DNA of 64,000 nucleotides from Glandiceps talaboti (Eukaryota; Hemichordata; Enteropneusta; Spengelidae): NCBI RefSeq assembly GCF_964340395.1, contig NC_135556.1, positions 26,814,562 to 26,878,561 of the forward strand, read 5' to 3'. Shown piece by piece: positions 12,771 to 25,289 of this stretch (position 1 is its first letter; each line of letters starts with the position of its first letter). The notes under the pieces were generated by a model. It saw only the letters and a program-made list of their open reading frames with translations, ran no database searches and was not told where the DNA came from. The position numbers and the translations under genes were made by a program.

Positions 12771-15700
12771 CTAAGAAATAACCATATAAAAGGAAAGTAG
12801 AAATTTGAAAATATTTTGTTGAAGTTTTATGGCATTTCTTATCACTTCAAAAATAACATAGTATTTATATTTATTTCCTACAGTAATTATAAAACCAGGA
12901 TTTAAATTTGATTGGTTGACTACTGCTAATATGCATATAATTTGCATATTGTACACAAAACAAGATGTTGGAACAATGTCCTGTATGATATGAAATCATC
13001 CATAAAGAGTTATCAACTGATATTCCTTTTACTGTGGATTGCCTTTCTTGGAAAATGATTTCATGATAGTTCATCAAACAATAACTAAACCCCAACTGGG
13101 GCATATTGTAGGGCTTTATCAAGTGGCTTACACCTGGGACAGAAACATACATCTACAGCTTATGTATGATAAGGTGTCTACATGAAATGACCACCCAAAG
13201 CCTGTGGCATAGATGTAATATGTCGTTTCACTCCCAATGATGGTGTTGATGATGTGCTGCAGCATTTGGTGTACTCTGCTGGCTCAGCACTTGTCATTGC
13301 TACATCATGAATATCCCCAATTCTTGAATCTGGACATGAAACGTCAAAGACAAAGACATGTATGGTCAGCTTCCTACGGAGTTTGGAAGCAAGACATGCA
13401 ACATGTGTATATCAAAGGTTTTAGACAACGGTGACTACACAAATACTGTAAGCCTGGAAATTTTCGCTCAAGTTATTTTTGCTTATTTCACTGAAAACCA
13501 TGAAAATAAGAAGTGGCTAAAAATGCCTTCTTGTGTATAAACACACTGCACCTGGCTAAGTAATTTGTAAAAATTAGTCTTTCAGAACTAATTTTAAGAT
13601 ATGTAAAATAATGAAATTTTCTAGTGGCGAAAATATCTCAGTTTACAGTATACCAGTAATACAAACCACAGCACATGCCTATAATGTCAGAATACTGTAA
13701 AAATACAGAAATGAGCCCAGTGTTCTTCTCTCCAGGAATTTCTCATAGCATATTAGTTAATTTGCATATGAATGCCATCTTTTCTTATGTTGATTAATGT
13801 CTATTGTACTAAACACAACCCAGGGTGAACAAGATCTTACAAACATTTGGGTTTTATACCCTGGTCATTTTACATCATGACAACTTACACCTACATCATT
13901 GGTTCAATGGTGCTGAGTTTAAATGTTCCAAATCACACTTCTTTTTCCTAGTTTTCATACACTATGCTTGAGGATATATATGACATCATTCCCCAATATT
14001 TTTCTTCATAATCTAAGGGTAATTTAAGGGTTTTGTCACTACTTGGCTATAAAATCATAGTGATAAGGCCCCTAGCTCACTCATATTTCCTTGGCTGAAT
14101 GAAGAAAAATATTGAGGAAACACTACATATTTATTTTGCTGAAATGATATGGTATAGGTCTGTATCCTATCAACTCATTTGAACACTGGAGCTATTAAAA
14201 AAGGTCTGTAACTAATGATTTACTACTCTGGCAATCAAGGTTTCGGCTATAGACATAAACTAAAATTATTGTTGTTTGATGTGGTATGTTCCACAAGTGG
14301 GTGATAATGCAGCCTCTATTGTGTGGATGGAATTCTCTGTAATCACGATAGTGTGTGGCCACTTGAGAAAATCTAGCTATCAGAAACACTACCCTACTGT
14401 GAATCTAATTAATCCAGTGTCAATTCAATGGCTTATATCAACATGTTGCAACGGTAGTTTTAGTTTGCTTCTATCTTCGAAAGTCACCAAGCTTTGATTG
14501 CAACTGTGGTATGTTTTAGTAACTCACACCAAATACAAGTGAAGTCTGTGCAAGTAACTTTGAATCAGATGATTTCTATATGTACATAACATTTGTAAAC
14601 TGAGAAGTGGCTATGTGCTGAATTACTGACACATTTGATTTTACTAAACATATATTCTCATAAAAAAGGGCACACTGACAGAAAATCAAAATCACCAAAA
14701 ATCTACATGCGATGTTAAATAGATATAAAAAGACAAACTGAAATACAATTACTAATAAAAATCATTTGTCATCACTTTCAATATGACATAAATTTTACAG
14801 ACATGCAAGAGATACCTTCAGTTTACCCGAGTTTCCGACAGACAGATCTTCAATTTTTTGTAAGAACACACTTGTGGCATATTTGTCGAAAATTGATAGT
14901 TTTATCAATAAATGCCTAAACATATTCAACCAACATTGACTTTAAATAATTCTATATTCAAGACTTCAAGGTTGCTTTAAAAACATTATGTTATTCAAAA
15001 TCAGAGCCCAACATACAGTTTTCATGTACTTGAATCTAAATAGCAAAAAAAGAATATGACTTTAATTAAATTTGTGTACAAATTTTAATAATAAAATTAT
15101 ATTATTTTGCAACGACTTGCTAACAATAGAAAAGGGTTTCCTTCATATAGAAAACACCATCCCTTGGATCAATAATCTTGAATTGGTTTTGATGCATAGA
15201 GGAAATTAGATTCTTTGACATACAAAATGTTTGTGGTCTAAATACTCTGAAACCAACTTTAGTGATTAAACAGGTCGTAAGTCCTATAGCGCCCTCACTT
15301 GACAGATTTTAAAGTTAAAAGTTCCTTGGATGAAGCAGTTCACCAGATGCAGTTGTTCACGGCATATGATGAGATATTAATAGTATCCATTTCCTACAAG
15401 ACTACTAACAGAAGTGTTGTGGTTAGATGCGAGATAAGAGATTATCTCACCGTCTGTTCTGGATTTCTTAAAGAGACAAGGTTCTTCTTCCTCTAAAGCT
15501 CTCTTCCGACTTATAAACTGTGGTAGTTTGTTAACTCCGTTACAAGGATGGAAACCATTACTTTGGTGTCCATTGTGATGAAACCCATTGTGGGTGATTT
15601 CTTTAGGACTGCATTGTTCAATATACAAAGCACAGTGTTGGTTTCCACATGAAATGGCCAATTGTGAAGGTGTGTGTCCATTATTATTAGGAGCACTGGA

Positions 15701-17030
15701 ATAAAGGATAAATATGTAAATCCTAAACACCACATGTTATAAAATCTACTAAAACAAATACTCTAAATTACACATATGTTAAGTATTGGACTTACACAGA
15801 CTTCTCTCCCATACATTTGTAGTCACAGAAAAAGGGGGTTCATAGGTCAGTGGGTGGGGGGGGGGGGGGTGTTAGGTGGGTTGGGGGTTGGATATGCCCA
15901 GATAAAGGCAGATCATAATGAGTCGTCATTCAAAAGGGTCACGTTTCATGAAAAGCTACTAAACATGGGTCCACTCTTCTATCTAAAAAGTTACTAAACA
16001 TGGGTCCACTCTTCTATCTAAAAGTTACTAAACATGGGTCCACTCTCCTATCTAAAAAGTTACTAAACATGGGTCCACTCTTCTATCTAAAAGTTACTAA
16101 ACATGGGTCCACTCTTCTATCTAAAAGTTACTAAACATGGGTCCACTCTTCTATCTAAAAGTTACTAAACATGGGTCCACTCTTCTATCTAAAAGTTACT
16201 AAACATGGGTCCACTCTTCCATCTAAAAATTTCGTAACACATGTACATAATAAAGATGCTCAAGAAATATCTACAAATTTTGAGTGAAAGGTAAAATCGT
16301 TTTCAAAGTCATGAGAATTGCATCCATCTAAAAATTTCGTAACACATGTACATAATAAAGATGCTCAAGAAATATCTACAAATTTTGAGTGAAAGGTAAA
16401 ATCGTTTTCAAAGTCATGAGAATTGCATCCACCAAGCATCAAAATGAAAGAAGGTATTTGTAAGATTGGTGGTTATTCCCCAGCACATGATTAATTTATG
16501 GGATTGAACTCCCTCTTCAACAGAGATTTTGTACTTACCGAAGATATGCTCCTTGGGCTTGAAGTAGTCCAAGGCACTCTACTGTACCACTTCGAGCTGC
16601 TTTGTGGACTGCTGTTTCACCCAGGTAATCCTAAGCAAAGGTTTTTCAAATGCAAAGGTGGGTAAATTAAAGTTTCATAGACTTGAAATCCAATATCTAA
16701 ATCCCAAGTTCTCAAACGTAGATAATAATCTGACAAGGCCTATAAATATTAATACAATCTTGTTTTAGGCTAAAATGTATAAGGTACTATGAAAGTCAAC
16801 TTTCAAATTTTTATTAACGACCCTGTTTTATGAGTTAAAATTTAGGTGTGAAAAACCACTGTCAAGCAGCACTATGGAAAAAGTTGGTACAAAATGAAAG
16901 AATAATCCTCATGGCGCCCTTGAAAAACGAACAGTAATGTAAGAACCTATAATTGAAATAGAGGGAATTGAGAATGGATGTAATGTAGACACGTATTTGA
17001 TTTGAATGCCCCCCTTTTCATTCATACCTA

Positions 17031-17070
<40 letters not shown>

Positions 17071-18760
17071 ATCCATATACAAGTTGTTTGTGTGGGTGAG
17101 TATTCATGTATATAGAAACATAGTATATTATTTCAGTAGTATACAGGCCCGTATATACTTACATATATATATAACAATGTATATATATAATATATAATTA
17201 ATATGAGTTTAGTTTAAAATGATATTTCATCAAAACATAAAATAGTCCTATACTGTATACATGTATAGTGTCTATCCATGCTTTCTGTTAACATTTCTAT
17301 CTTAGAGACCTACGTTTTTGAAATCACATCTATATATACTGTAATAATGCTAAGTGTAAGAACTAAGACAAAAACATTCTAAAATAGCAGCAACATCTCA
17401 AATCAGTTACAAAGCATGTTTGTGAAACCATTGGCAACAGCTGAAAGTGAAAACCATACCTGTCTGTTTATATCAGCACCTGCTTTGATCAACCACAGAA
17501 GACAGTGTGGTTGTACTGCAAATGATGCAATGTGGGTGGGTGTTTGGTTGAATCTTTTGGTCGCAATATCAATGTTGACACCATGGCTGACCAGATTACA
17601 CAAGCATTCCAACTATATAGAATTATCAGAATGAAATAAAAACAATCATTCTAATTCAATTTTATACAAACATGGAATATAACCAAATATCTTATTTAAA
17701 ACCCTACACTAACTGCAATTTAGACTTCTTCTTTTTTTTTAAATTTTTGTTAGGTACAATAACTTACTCTTAATGAAATATTGGATCTCCTGTCAGTGAC
17801 TCACTGAGTACACATATTTTCTAGTGCAGTCTTGTGTATACACATAATAATAAATCAAATCAAATTTATTTTTCGGTCCACATCCAAAATCAGCACTAAT
17901 GGTAATCACGATTTCAACCTGTTTATGTACTACTCATGGAATAATAATAATATCGATCACAGATTAACAATAACAATGTCGAATTATTGTTATTTTAATA
18001 ATTTTCAGTGAATACATTGTATTTTGCGGTTGTCTGATAAAAAAAATGATACTGAGCAAGAGACATGCTGAACATAACAAGAGAGTCTACCCCTCCAAAC
18101 CGTCTGATGTCTGTGAGGTGATCTGTGGATAGCGGATATCACCATATCAAAAAACATAAACACTTCACCTGTAGGTGGCGGTGTACATGCCGCGATGTGC
18201 CTCTTTTCAAAAAATTCAAATACAGCGCCATAAATTAGCATATCAATACGACGGTAAACTTTTAAATAAATTTACTCTTTTTTGTTTACACTATAGATAT
18301 TTGAATGTAGAGGCAACATTTAGGTTGATGGCATTATCAAGTATTACAAAGCTAACCCATGATGGTACTTCATTACCGCCATTTTGGCGCCGAAATAGAA
18401 ACGACCAACTGTCTCGCCGTCTGGCGTACATTGTGTATATATAGTGTCCTCCGAAGCACGTTTCACTGCTTGTCAATAAACAAAAAGGGTGGCCAGTGTG
18501 TGTGAAAACTTAAAGTTGCCGACTGAGTGTCAATAAAATAAAATAAAATTCCATACCTTGCCAAAATAAGCAGCCCAATGTGCCGGCGTCCAACCATAGA
18601 ACTGATCTTCTTGGTAAATTCCAGAATGCTGGCCATTTGCGATCAATAACGCGAGTGTTTCCGTGTCTCCATCACGGCATGCTCTATGCACTGGATAAAT
18701 ACGACGTAAAATGGCCTCACTTTCTGCTCCCCAAGAACCGAATGAGTGAGATACTTCCAT
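12469..18760 (-). CDS. ANKRD10: ANKRD10 orthologue, ankyrin-repeat protein, complete (5 exons)
   Basis: Ankyrin-repeat protein of unclear biochemical role. Coding exons on the minus strand: 18760-18557, 17612-17460, 16630-16539, 15695-15451 and 12770-12469; all have GT..AG ends and compatible phases, giving 331 codons. Exon 1 encodes YPVHRACRDGD and FYGWTPAHWAAYFGK, matching the human ANKRD10 start (FPLHRACRDGD, FYGWTPVHWAAHFGK). Exon 2 carries QTPTHIASF and LLWLIKAGADIN, and exon 3 ETAVHKAARSGTVECL. Exon 4 holds a weaker repeat and then a basic KRALEEEEPCLFKKSRTD segment that aligns with the NRKRCLEDSED..KKARTE stretch of the human protein. The last exon ends VEHQKSVQCEQRY, matching human VEHSKSVKVQERY. 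It is shorter than the human protein (about 420 residues) because the Ser/Asn-rich middle is reduced. No breaks are seen. Confidence 0.95.
15950..16240. repeat. 34-35-bp tandem array in ANKRD10 intron 3
   Basis: About eight near-identical units of AAAAGTTACTAAACATGGGT plus CCACTCTTCTATCT. The units differ mostly by one A in the A-run, so the array is recent. Confidence 0.92.
16219..16430. repeat. Direct duplication of about 105 bp in ANKRD10 intron 3
   Basis: Two essentially identical adjacent copies (about 16219-16323 and 16324-16428) begin CATCTAAAAATTTCGTAACA and end GTCATGAGAATTGCATC. They directly follow the 34-bp array and share its CATCTAAAAA junction. Confidence 0.9.
17034..17068. 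repeat. (CA)n microsatellite
   Basis: Pure CA dinucleotide run of about 34 bp in ANKRD10 intron 2. Confidence 0.95.
17160..17232. repeat. Solo copy of the inverted-repeat flank seen around the 5.6-kb (TA)n tract
   Basis: A short TA-rich tract, then TGAGTTTAGTTTAAAATGATATTTCAT, which matches the flank at 5587-5611 and 5808-5829. One arm only is present. Confidence 0.6.
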
Positions 18761-19506
18761 GTGGGATATATTTATCTAAATCTCTAAAATGTAACTGGGG
18801 ATAAAAGAAATGAAATCTTGTCAATTTGGGGGAACAGACTGCACGATCAGCGAGATCGTGAATTACCCAAATAAACAATAACCACGCTTGTGCATATTTG
18901 ATGACTGAGCATCCGGGTCTTGTAATTTGTAAGCCTTCAACAAGGCTGCTGCGCTTCCCTTTGTGTTATCGCCCTCTTTGGTTGGTTAGTAGTAAACATT
19001 TGTCATACGACCGAAACTAAATTTACTATTACAATTTTTGAAACCTATGTGGCGGTGGCGGACATACTGACTTGTGAGATGAAAGGGGGTACTTGAAAAT
19101 ATGTTGTCTGTTATTCATTGAAGTTCAGATAAACAATTACATGTAACATGAAAATATTCTCTATTCATAGGGCTTAAACCATGCGAGGCCTAAAAATAAT
19201 GAAATAATGTAAATTTATTGATTAATACTTTTGGGAGTAATCACTTTTAACTTCTGGGGGAAGGGATTGAGGATTTTCAAGGGCAGAGGGTGAATTTTCT
19301 CCCGGAAAAAATTAAATGGCCCGATTGCATAGTACGAATGATCACCGTCTACGAACAATTTAGTGCTTTTCTACGGATTAATGTGAAACTAGACAGTTGA
19401 TTTCGCAGTACTGCGCCCACTGAATTACAATATTACAGGCTTTCTTGCATTGTTGTATAATTTTACGAGAGTATGAAAGAGTCGCTACTCTTTCTCTCTA
19501 TACTTA
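18761..19506. other. Upstream flank of ANKRD10, no gene seen
   Basis: Contains the presumed ANKRD10 promoter (minus strand). No TATA element or start site can be assigned. No tandem repeat or other coding exon was found. Confidence 0.45.
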
Positions 19507-20567
19507 GTATGGTGTCCAATCCATGACAATATTACAACTCCTCATTTTGCTATTCTTATTTCAATTTTACAACTCAAATATCTATTTTTCTGTTCTATAT
19601 TCCATTTTACAATTCGTCATTCCAAAACTGAATGCAATTAAACAACTGAACTTTCATTTCTGAATGAAATTTTACAACTCAACTTTCCATTTTTTAATTC
19701 TGTATTCTATTTTCCATGTTTAATTCTGTATTCTATTGTACAGTTCGACATTCGATTACTCTGCTTCCTGTTTCATTCGACTACTCATTCTTCTAAACCC
19801 AATTTTCACAGTTACACATATGATTTCAGGGTTCCCTATTCGACATTCTATTTCTCAGTTCAACATTGTATTTCACAGTTCAACATTCTATTTCTCAGTT
19901 CAACATTTTGATTTCACGGTTCTACGATTCAACATTTTATCTTACAAATCAACATCACTACCTTCAATCTTAGTGTTCTAAATTTGATTTCACAATTAAC
20001 ATAACAAATTTGAATTTGGATATTCGAAATGCGCTGATACACTTGACTTACAGATTGAATTTGACATGGAAAGAATGAGTAGTCGAATGAAACAGGAAGC
20101 AGAGTAATCGAATGTCGAACTGTACAAGAGAATTAAACATGGAAAATAGAATACAAAATTAAAAAATGGAAAGTTGAGTTGTAAAATTTCATTCAGAAAT
20201 GAAAGTTCAGTTGTTTAGTTGCATTCAGTTTTGGAATGACGAATTGTAAAATGGAATATAGAACAGAAAAATAGATATTTGAGTTGTAAAATTGAAATAA
20301 GAGTGGGAATGACGAATTGTAAAATGGAATATAGAACAGAAAAATAGATATTTGAGTTGTAAAACTGAAATAAGAATTGGAATGACGAATTGTAAAATGG
20401 AATATAGAACAGAAAAATAGATATTTGAGTTGTAAAATTGAAATAAGAATTGGAATGACGAATTGTAAAATGGAATATAGAACAGAAAAATAGATATTTG
20501 AGTTGTAAAATTGAAATAAGAATAGCAAAATGAGGAGTTGTAATTTTGTCATGGATTGGACACCATA
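19507..20567. mobile_element. Large foldback element with an amplified arm, flanked by TACTTA
   Basis: The left arm (19507 to about 19800) is repeated inverted on the right (about 20070-20567). TATGGTGTCCAATCCATGAC opens the left side and GTCATGGATTGGACACCATA closes the right. TACTTA lies directly outside both ends (19501-19506 and 20568-20573), consistent with a 6-bp target-site duplication. Within the right arm a unit of about 73 bp (containing AATATAGAACAGAAAAATAG) is present four times but once on the left. Open frames across it are artefacts of this array. Confidence 0.85.
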
Positions 20568-20573
20568 TACTTA

Positions 20574-21249
20574 CATGTAACGATGTGGCGAATGTACACA
20601 CAACTGTAAGCTTTAATACAGTGCTAATGCTATGTAAATCAAGTCATTCCCATACCGAGAACATACGCGTACGAGCACCCAGGAATTAATCAACAGACCG
20701 GCCGAGGCATGAGGTTCGCTAGTTTACCTCCCAAGCAGAGATGGTAACTTATTCTTAACCCAGTTCATTCTCTTCTCTGGCCTTTACTAAAAGTTTACAT
20801 TACGTGGTTTTCTATTATTTGTCAATGATGTCACAGTATCTTCAATATCATTGGATACAAGGTGACGATGACGTCATCGGGTTGTTTATGATGATTGGCC
20901 CAACACGAGCTCGTCAACAAATTTCTAAGTTGTTGTAAACATTTTTATAACCGATTAGAGTCGGGGTTAAAATTATTTGTCTGGTAGCTCAATTTTAGAA
21001 GTGTAATATTATTAGAAATTGCTGATATGATAAGCTTAAATATTGAAATACTGGTCTCAGACAAAAGTACGAAAATGCCCATTCCCGCCCTCATAGCTGC
21101 ACACATTATTTTCAACTATCCATCTTCCGGCTATAGCTAGCTAACATTTGCGATATGACAGATGGCAGTCAGCATGAATTAAATAAAACAAACGCCAGTG
21201 TGACCAGATGTATAAACTGAATGCCAAAGTCTTTGGAGTTTTGTTCGAA
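20574..21249. other. Spacer without a supportable gene
   Basis: No exon or structured repeat recognised. It includes a TGACGTCA-like octamer near 20869 without gene context. Confidence 0.4.
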
Positions 21250-21840
21250 TTCCTACACATATTGTTGGAATGCAAAATCCTGAGATATGGATATATCATA
21301 CATGATGTGTGAACTATATGAAATTTGAAGTTTACAAATTTACTATATTGCTTAATTACCGAAAAATAATCAATTATGCCAATAAATCATTAAGATACTA
21401 GATACCTCGTCAAGCTTTATAGGACACTTCGTTTTCATTAGTGTATCAAACACATTATATGAAAATTGAAGTTTGCATTCTAAAGATATTACCTAATAAT
21501 CAAAAAATAATTAATTATACAAAATGACTAAAAGTACATTCAACAAAGTATATCAGACACGTACGGTTTGTTACTAGTAATGTGTGTACCAAATTGTATG
21601 AAATTTGAATCTTGCATTCTTAATTATAAGATATAACCTACATGTAATTACCAAAATCATTATACAAATGACCCGTTAAAACTAAAAGCTACGTCAACGA
21701 ACCTTATAGGACGTGTTCACGTTTTTATTCTTGACGTTTTGTACACAATTATGACGGAATTGATTTTATTATTAAGATATTGCCTACTTACTGAAAATTA
21801 TTAATTATGCAAACGACCCGTTAAAACTGTAAATAATGTA
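21250..21840. repeat. Divergent tandem repeats of about 130-150 bp
   Basis: At least four related blocks, each with a variant of CAACRAACCTTATAGGACAC, then TATGAAATTTGAAGTTTGCA, AAGATATTACCTA and ATTAATTATGCAAA. A related segment occurs at about 51780-52030, so this is a dispersed family. Confidence 0.6.
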
Positions 21841-22699
21841 CACACTAAGTGTGCACTCTCAAAATATAATTTAAATACTGAACTCATTATAAGTAACGCA
21901 TTAGAATTACAACTAGTACAAGCTACTAAACTTTCCCTTATTTTTGAAGTGAAACATCCGATGTGTTAATTCCCCAACCTTCAACCAGTTAGGATACGTT
22001 TAGATAGGGTACGATGATATGAAGAAGTTATTCCAAATGCAAAATTCAATACACTAGTCTAGTACTAAGTCACAAACAAGTGTACAATATCTCTCTTCTT
22101 CAATTAAATGCTTTTTAGATGAACGTTGCCCACCGTCTTACTGACCCTGTAAAGAAATTGTCGAGTTTCACTTCCACCATATTACACAGATAATCTTTGT
22201 ATTTGGTCGCATATAATGTACTAATAACCATCGCCAAAAGTTGTTTTCTGTCTTCGCGCATGATGACGTCATTCCATTGTTCTGAATGATTCCCATAAAG
22301 CCAAACGACCAAATCGGAAATCAAAAGCTATTCACTATATTCGTGATTATCACTCTGAAATATCGTGAGAGCAAAATGGGGACAAATATGATTGTACATC
22401 GTATCACGAAGAGTAGATAAAAACTGATACCACCGGACAATACTACGATGTAGTAAATTTAAATTACTTACTTATTAAGTGTAATAAACGTCGACAATAA
22501 TCAAGTGTGTGCAATCATTCATTTTTATTGCATTTAATATATCATTGAAAATGGTAACATAACATATTAGCAGTCATTTATTTATTATACTCAGGCCTAC
22601 GATGTCGAAACATACCAACGATTGTTTAATAGTGGATTTCGAAAAAAAACTATATTGTATGGCACTCCAGTTTAATCACTACAAGACAAATATCAACCT

Positions 22700-23051
22700 C
22701 AATACTCTGTCATCAGTAATGTCAATGTTGGACCTTGTTCCAGCATAGACACTAGCACTGGGGAGTAAAGTCTATGGTCACAAGCACGATATAACTTTTT
22801 GGCGGAGATGCAAACTTATGATACACAAGTTTTTTGATAGGTGAATAACAGGATAGTTTGTAGAAGGAAATACTGGCTGAATATGATAGTATATATATTT
22901 CTTGATATAATGCAAACAATCACTCAACGTTTACTGCTCTTATTCAGGTGCCTCTAAACGCCTTATCAGTATTTATACATATCCACGAGTCAGACTTCTT
23001 CTCCCATGGTGGGATACTTTGATGTTGTTGTTGTGGTTGTGGTTGTTGTGG

Positions 23052-23083
<32 letters not shown>

Positions 23084-23590
23084 GATGCTGCTGCTGCTGC
23101 TGCTGCTACTATTGTTTTCTACATCATTTCAAAAGATATGCATGCATTTAATAATGCTGGAGAGTACAAGGTTTTCTTCTGCTAACGCGATCATACCACA
23201 TACGTACTGAGACGTCTGATATTACACCACATTACCATGTACCAGTATTGATGGTTACTCAAATTGTAAATTACTGTAAACTTCAACAGCCCCCTCCCCC
23301 CTCCCCCATATCAAAAACGTTTGCGTGTTTCCAAGCATTTTCTGCTAAACTTCGTAAATTCACTGACGTGGATAGCTTTTCAATACGTTACACTGTTGAT
23401 AAATTGTCCATAAATGACTGTTCATGTTATATATATATATATTTATGACTACTCATAAAATAAAACGGCACGCGAAGTTTAAAAGAAAGGCTAATCATAG
23501 CATGCAAAAAATACCATTTAACATGTCATGTTTTGTATTTTGTTACTGAAAGAAGTCAATTTAACGACTATGAAACGATGCTCTTGTCAC
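22700..23590. other. Upstream flank of the cysteine-rich peptide gene
   Basis: No coding exon is supported. It contains a (TTG)n/(CTG)n triplet tract at 23022-23110 and C-rich runs near 23290. Confidence 0.4.
23022..23110. repeat. (TTG)n to (CTG)n triplet tract
   Basis: Interrupted TTG/GTTGTG units grade into six CTG units. Open frames across it encode poly-Leu and are not credible genes. Confidence 0.9.
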
Positions 23591-23602
23591 GCATATATAG
23601 TG

Positions 23603-23717
23603 TATATAAGAACAAGGACCAGTCTCACACATTCAGATTATACCGTGTCTACCTCCCACGACGTCATCACCACCGTTCTATACTTACTTGCTAGGACGAT
23701 TATTCTCGCCAGTTCAG
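23603..23717 (+). promoter_or_regulatory. TATA box and 5' untranslated exon of the cysteine-rich peptide gene
   Basis: TATATAAG at 23603-23610 is followed about 25-30 bp later by CACACATTCAG, a plausible start region. A short transcribed segment then ends in a strong donor, AGTTCAG|GTACGT, at 23717. The next acceptor (TTTAATTCTAG, ending 25281) lies eight bases before the start codon, so this exon is non-coding. A TGACGTCA-like motif (ACGACGTCATC near 23659) falls inside it. Inference from sequence only. Confidence 0.6.
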
Positions 23718-24236
23718 GTACGTCGTCACTTTTTATGCACGTTAGTCTATATTCGTGAGATTTTCATAGTTCGTCTTCCTTCAATACAAGTGTGTGAATG
23801 ACAACTTGGATTTGTAGATATTCACATTAAGGATAAACCACGAGATAGTCTGAGCGATGGCGAGGAGGTGGGGGTGCGCACAAAATGAGATTTAAATTTA
23901 ACCTATCGGGCAGAGGCTAAGGTAGTTTACTGTCTGACTTTATATATATCTCTTTGGGTTTTAGTCCAATTAGATATAGGGCAGATGTCTAAACAAAGAT
24001 TCAATGCAGATGATGTTACGAATACAGAGACGTCCATTTATCACATGTATCTAGGCTTTAAACAGAGAGTACTAATATAGCGGATAAGTCTTAACAAATT
24101 GTGCATGGAGTATGTGTTTGACCAAGACATGTCTCACTCCAAAAATCCAGTGTAGAGTAAATCAGCGATGGAGTTGGACGTCTACCTTCCCTTCTCGCAA
24201 TAATGATTTACATGTATAAATTGAATCATAGTTATG

Positions 24237-24300
24237 GAGTCATGATGGTCAATTGGTTAGAGTAGACAACTTGGACTCTGCAGGTTCGAGCATTAACAGT
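24237..24300 (+). mobile_element. tRNA-like SINE head fragment
   Basis: GTCATGATGGTCAATTGGTTAGAGT resembles an A box, and GCAGGTTCGAGC a B box 30-odd bases later. No intact acceptor stem or 3' tail is seen, so it is a SINE fragment rather than a tRNA gene. Confidence 0.5.
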
Positions 24301-24532
24301 TTTGGATGGCTTTAGCTTTGGAACTATTTAAAATGTCAAATAGAATATCGATATTTAGGCAAAATCTTCATTTGCGTTTTTCTAAATATCTTGGATAAAT
24401 TTCATCCAATTGCGATTTTTCAAAAATTCAATGTACACACGACCATTCATTTTTCGAAAAGATAAAAACGACATAAAGTGGCCCAAGTGATATGATATAC
24501 CGATATCACTTAGCTACTTTATGTCTCGCATT

Positions 24533-24726
24533 ACATACATACATACATACATACGTACGTACATACATACATACATACATACATACATACATACATACAT
24601 ACATACATACGTACGTACGTACGTACGTACGTACGTACGTACGTACGTACGTACGTACATACATACATACATACATACATACATACATACATACATACAT
24701 ACATACATACATACATACATACATAC
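24533..24726. repeat. (ACAT)n/(ACGT)n tetranucleotide array
   Basis: ACAT units surround a central block of about 13 ACGT units. It lies in intron 1 of the cysteine-rich peptide gene. Open frames in all phases encode YIHT/VRTY repeats and are artefacts. Confidence 0.95.
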
Positions 24727-24828
24727 CATCGTCGCAAACCACGGCCTGTTTTACGGCAACGTTCTTAACGAGCCTCCCACTTATTTCGAAATGTAGTGGT
24801 AGAAATAATAACTCTGGTTTGCGAGAAT

Positions 24829-25187
24829 GATACATACATACATACATACATACATACATACATACATACATACATACATACATACATTACATACATACAT
24901 TACATACACACACACACACGTACGTACGTACGTACATACATACATACATACATACATACGTACGTACGTACGTACGTACGTACGTACATACATACATACA
25001 TACGTACGTACGTACATACATACATACATATATACATACATACATACATACATACATACATACATACATACATACATACATTACATACATACATTACATA
25101 CACACACACACACACACGTACGTACGTACGTACATACATACATACATACATACATACATACATACATACATACATACATACATACAT
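24829..25187. repeat. Composite (ACAT)n/(ACGT)n/(CA)n array with higher-order repetition
   Basis: ACAT blocks, a TTACATACATACATTACATA spacer, a CA run and an ACGT block occur in the same order twice (about 24829-24935 and 25030-25130). The composite itself was therefore duplicated. It lies in intron 1 of the peptide gene, about 95 bp before the coding exon. Confidence 0.9.
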
Positions 25188-25289
25188 TCATTTGGGAGGA
25201 AATATAGATAAACGGTTCGTAGGGTGACTGCAGTGTCCTTTTAGTTTTTTATATATCACCTCTTGTTTTATTTAATTCTAGCATCAATC

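Noticed and set aside
12871-13152. Minus-strand 93-codon frame inside ANKRD10 intron 4
   Set aside because: Starts without a convincing acceptor, has no family resemblance, and the exon 4 to exon 5 phases join directly without it.
20193-20601. Minus-strand open frames of 119 and 128 codons with repeated FYIPFYNSSF-like segments
   Set aside because: They fall in the amplified arm of a foldback element; low-complexity Phe/Ile/Ser content and no start or splice context.
22115-22324. Minus-strand 69-codon frame with normal composition (WLYGNHSEQW, YKDYLCNMVEV)
   Set aside because: It begins with a non-ATG codon, has a stop just upstream and no convincing acceptor or homology. It could be an exon of an unknown gene, but this cannot be supported.
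24492-25227. Open frames up to 143 codons encoding YIHT/CMYV/VRTY repeats
   Set aside because: They are translations of the ACAT/ACGT arrays, open in every phase on both strands.
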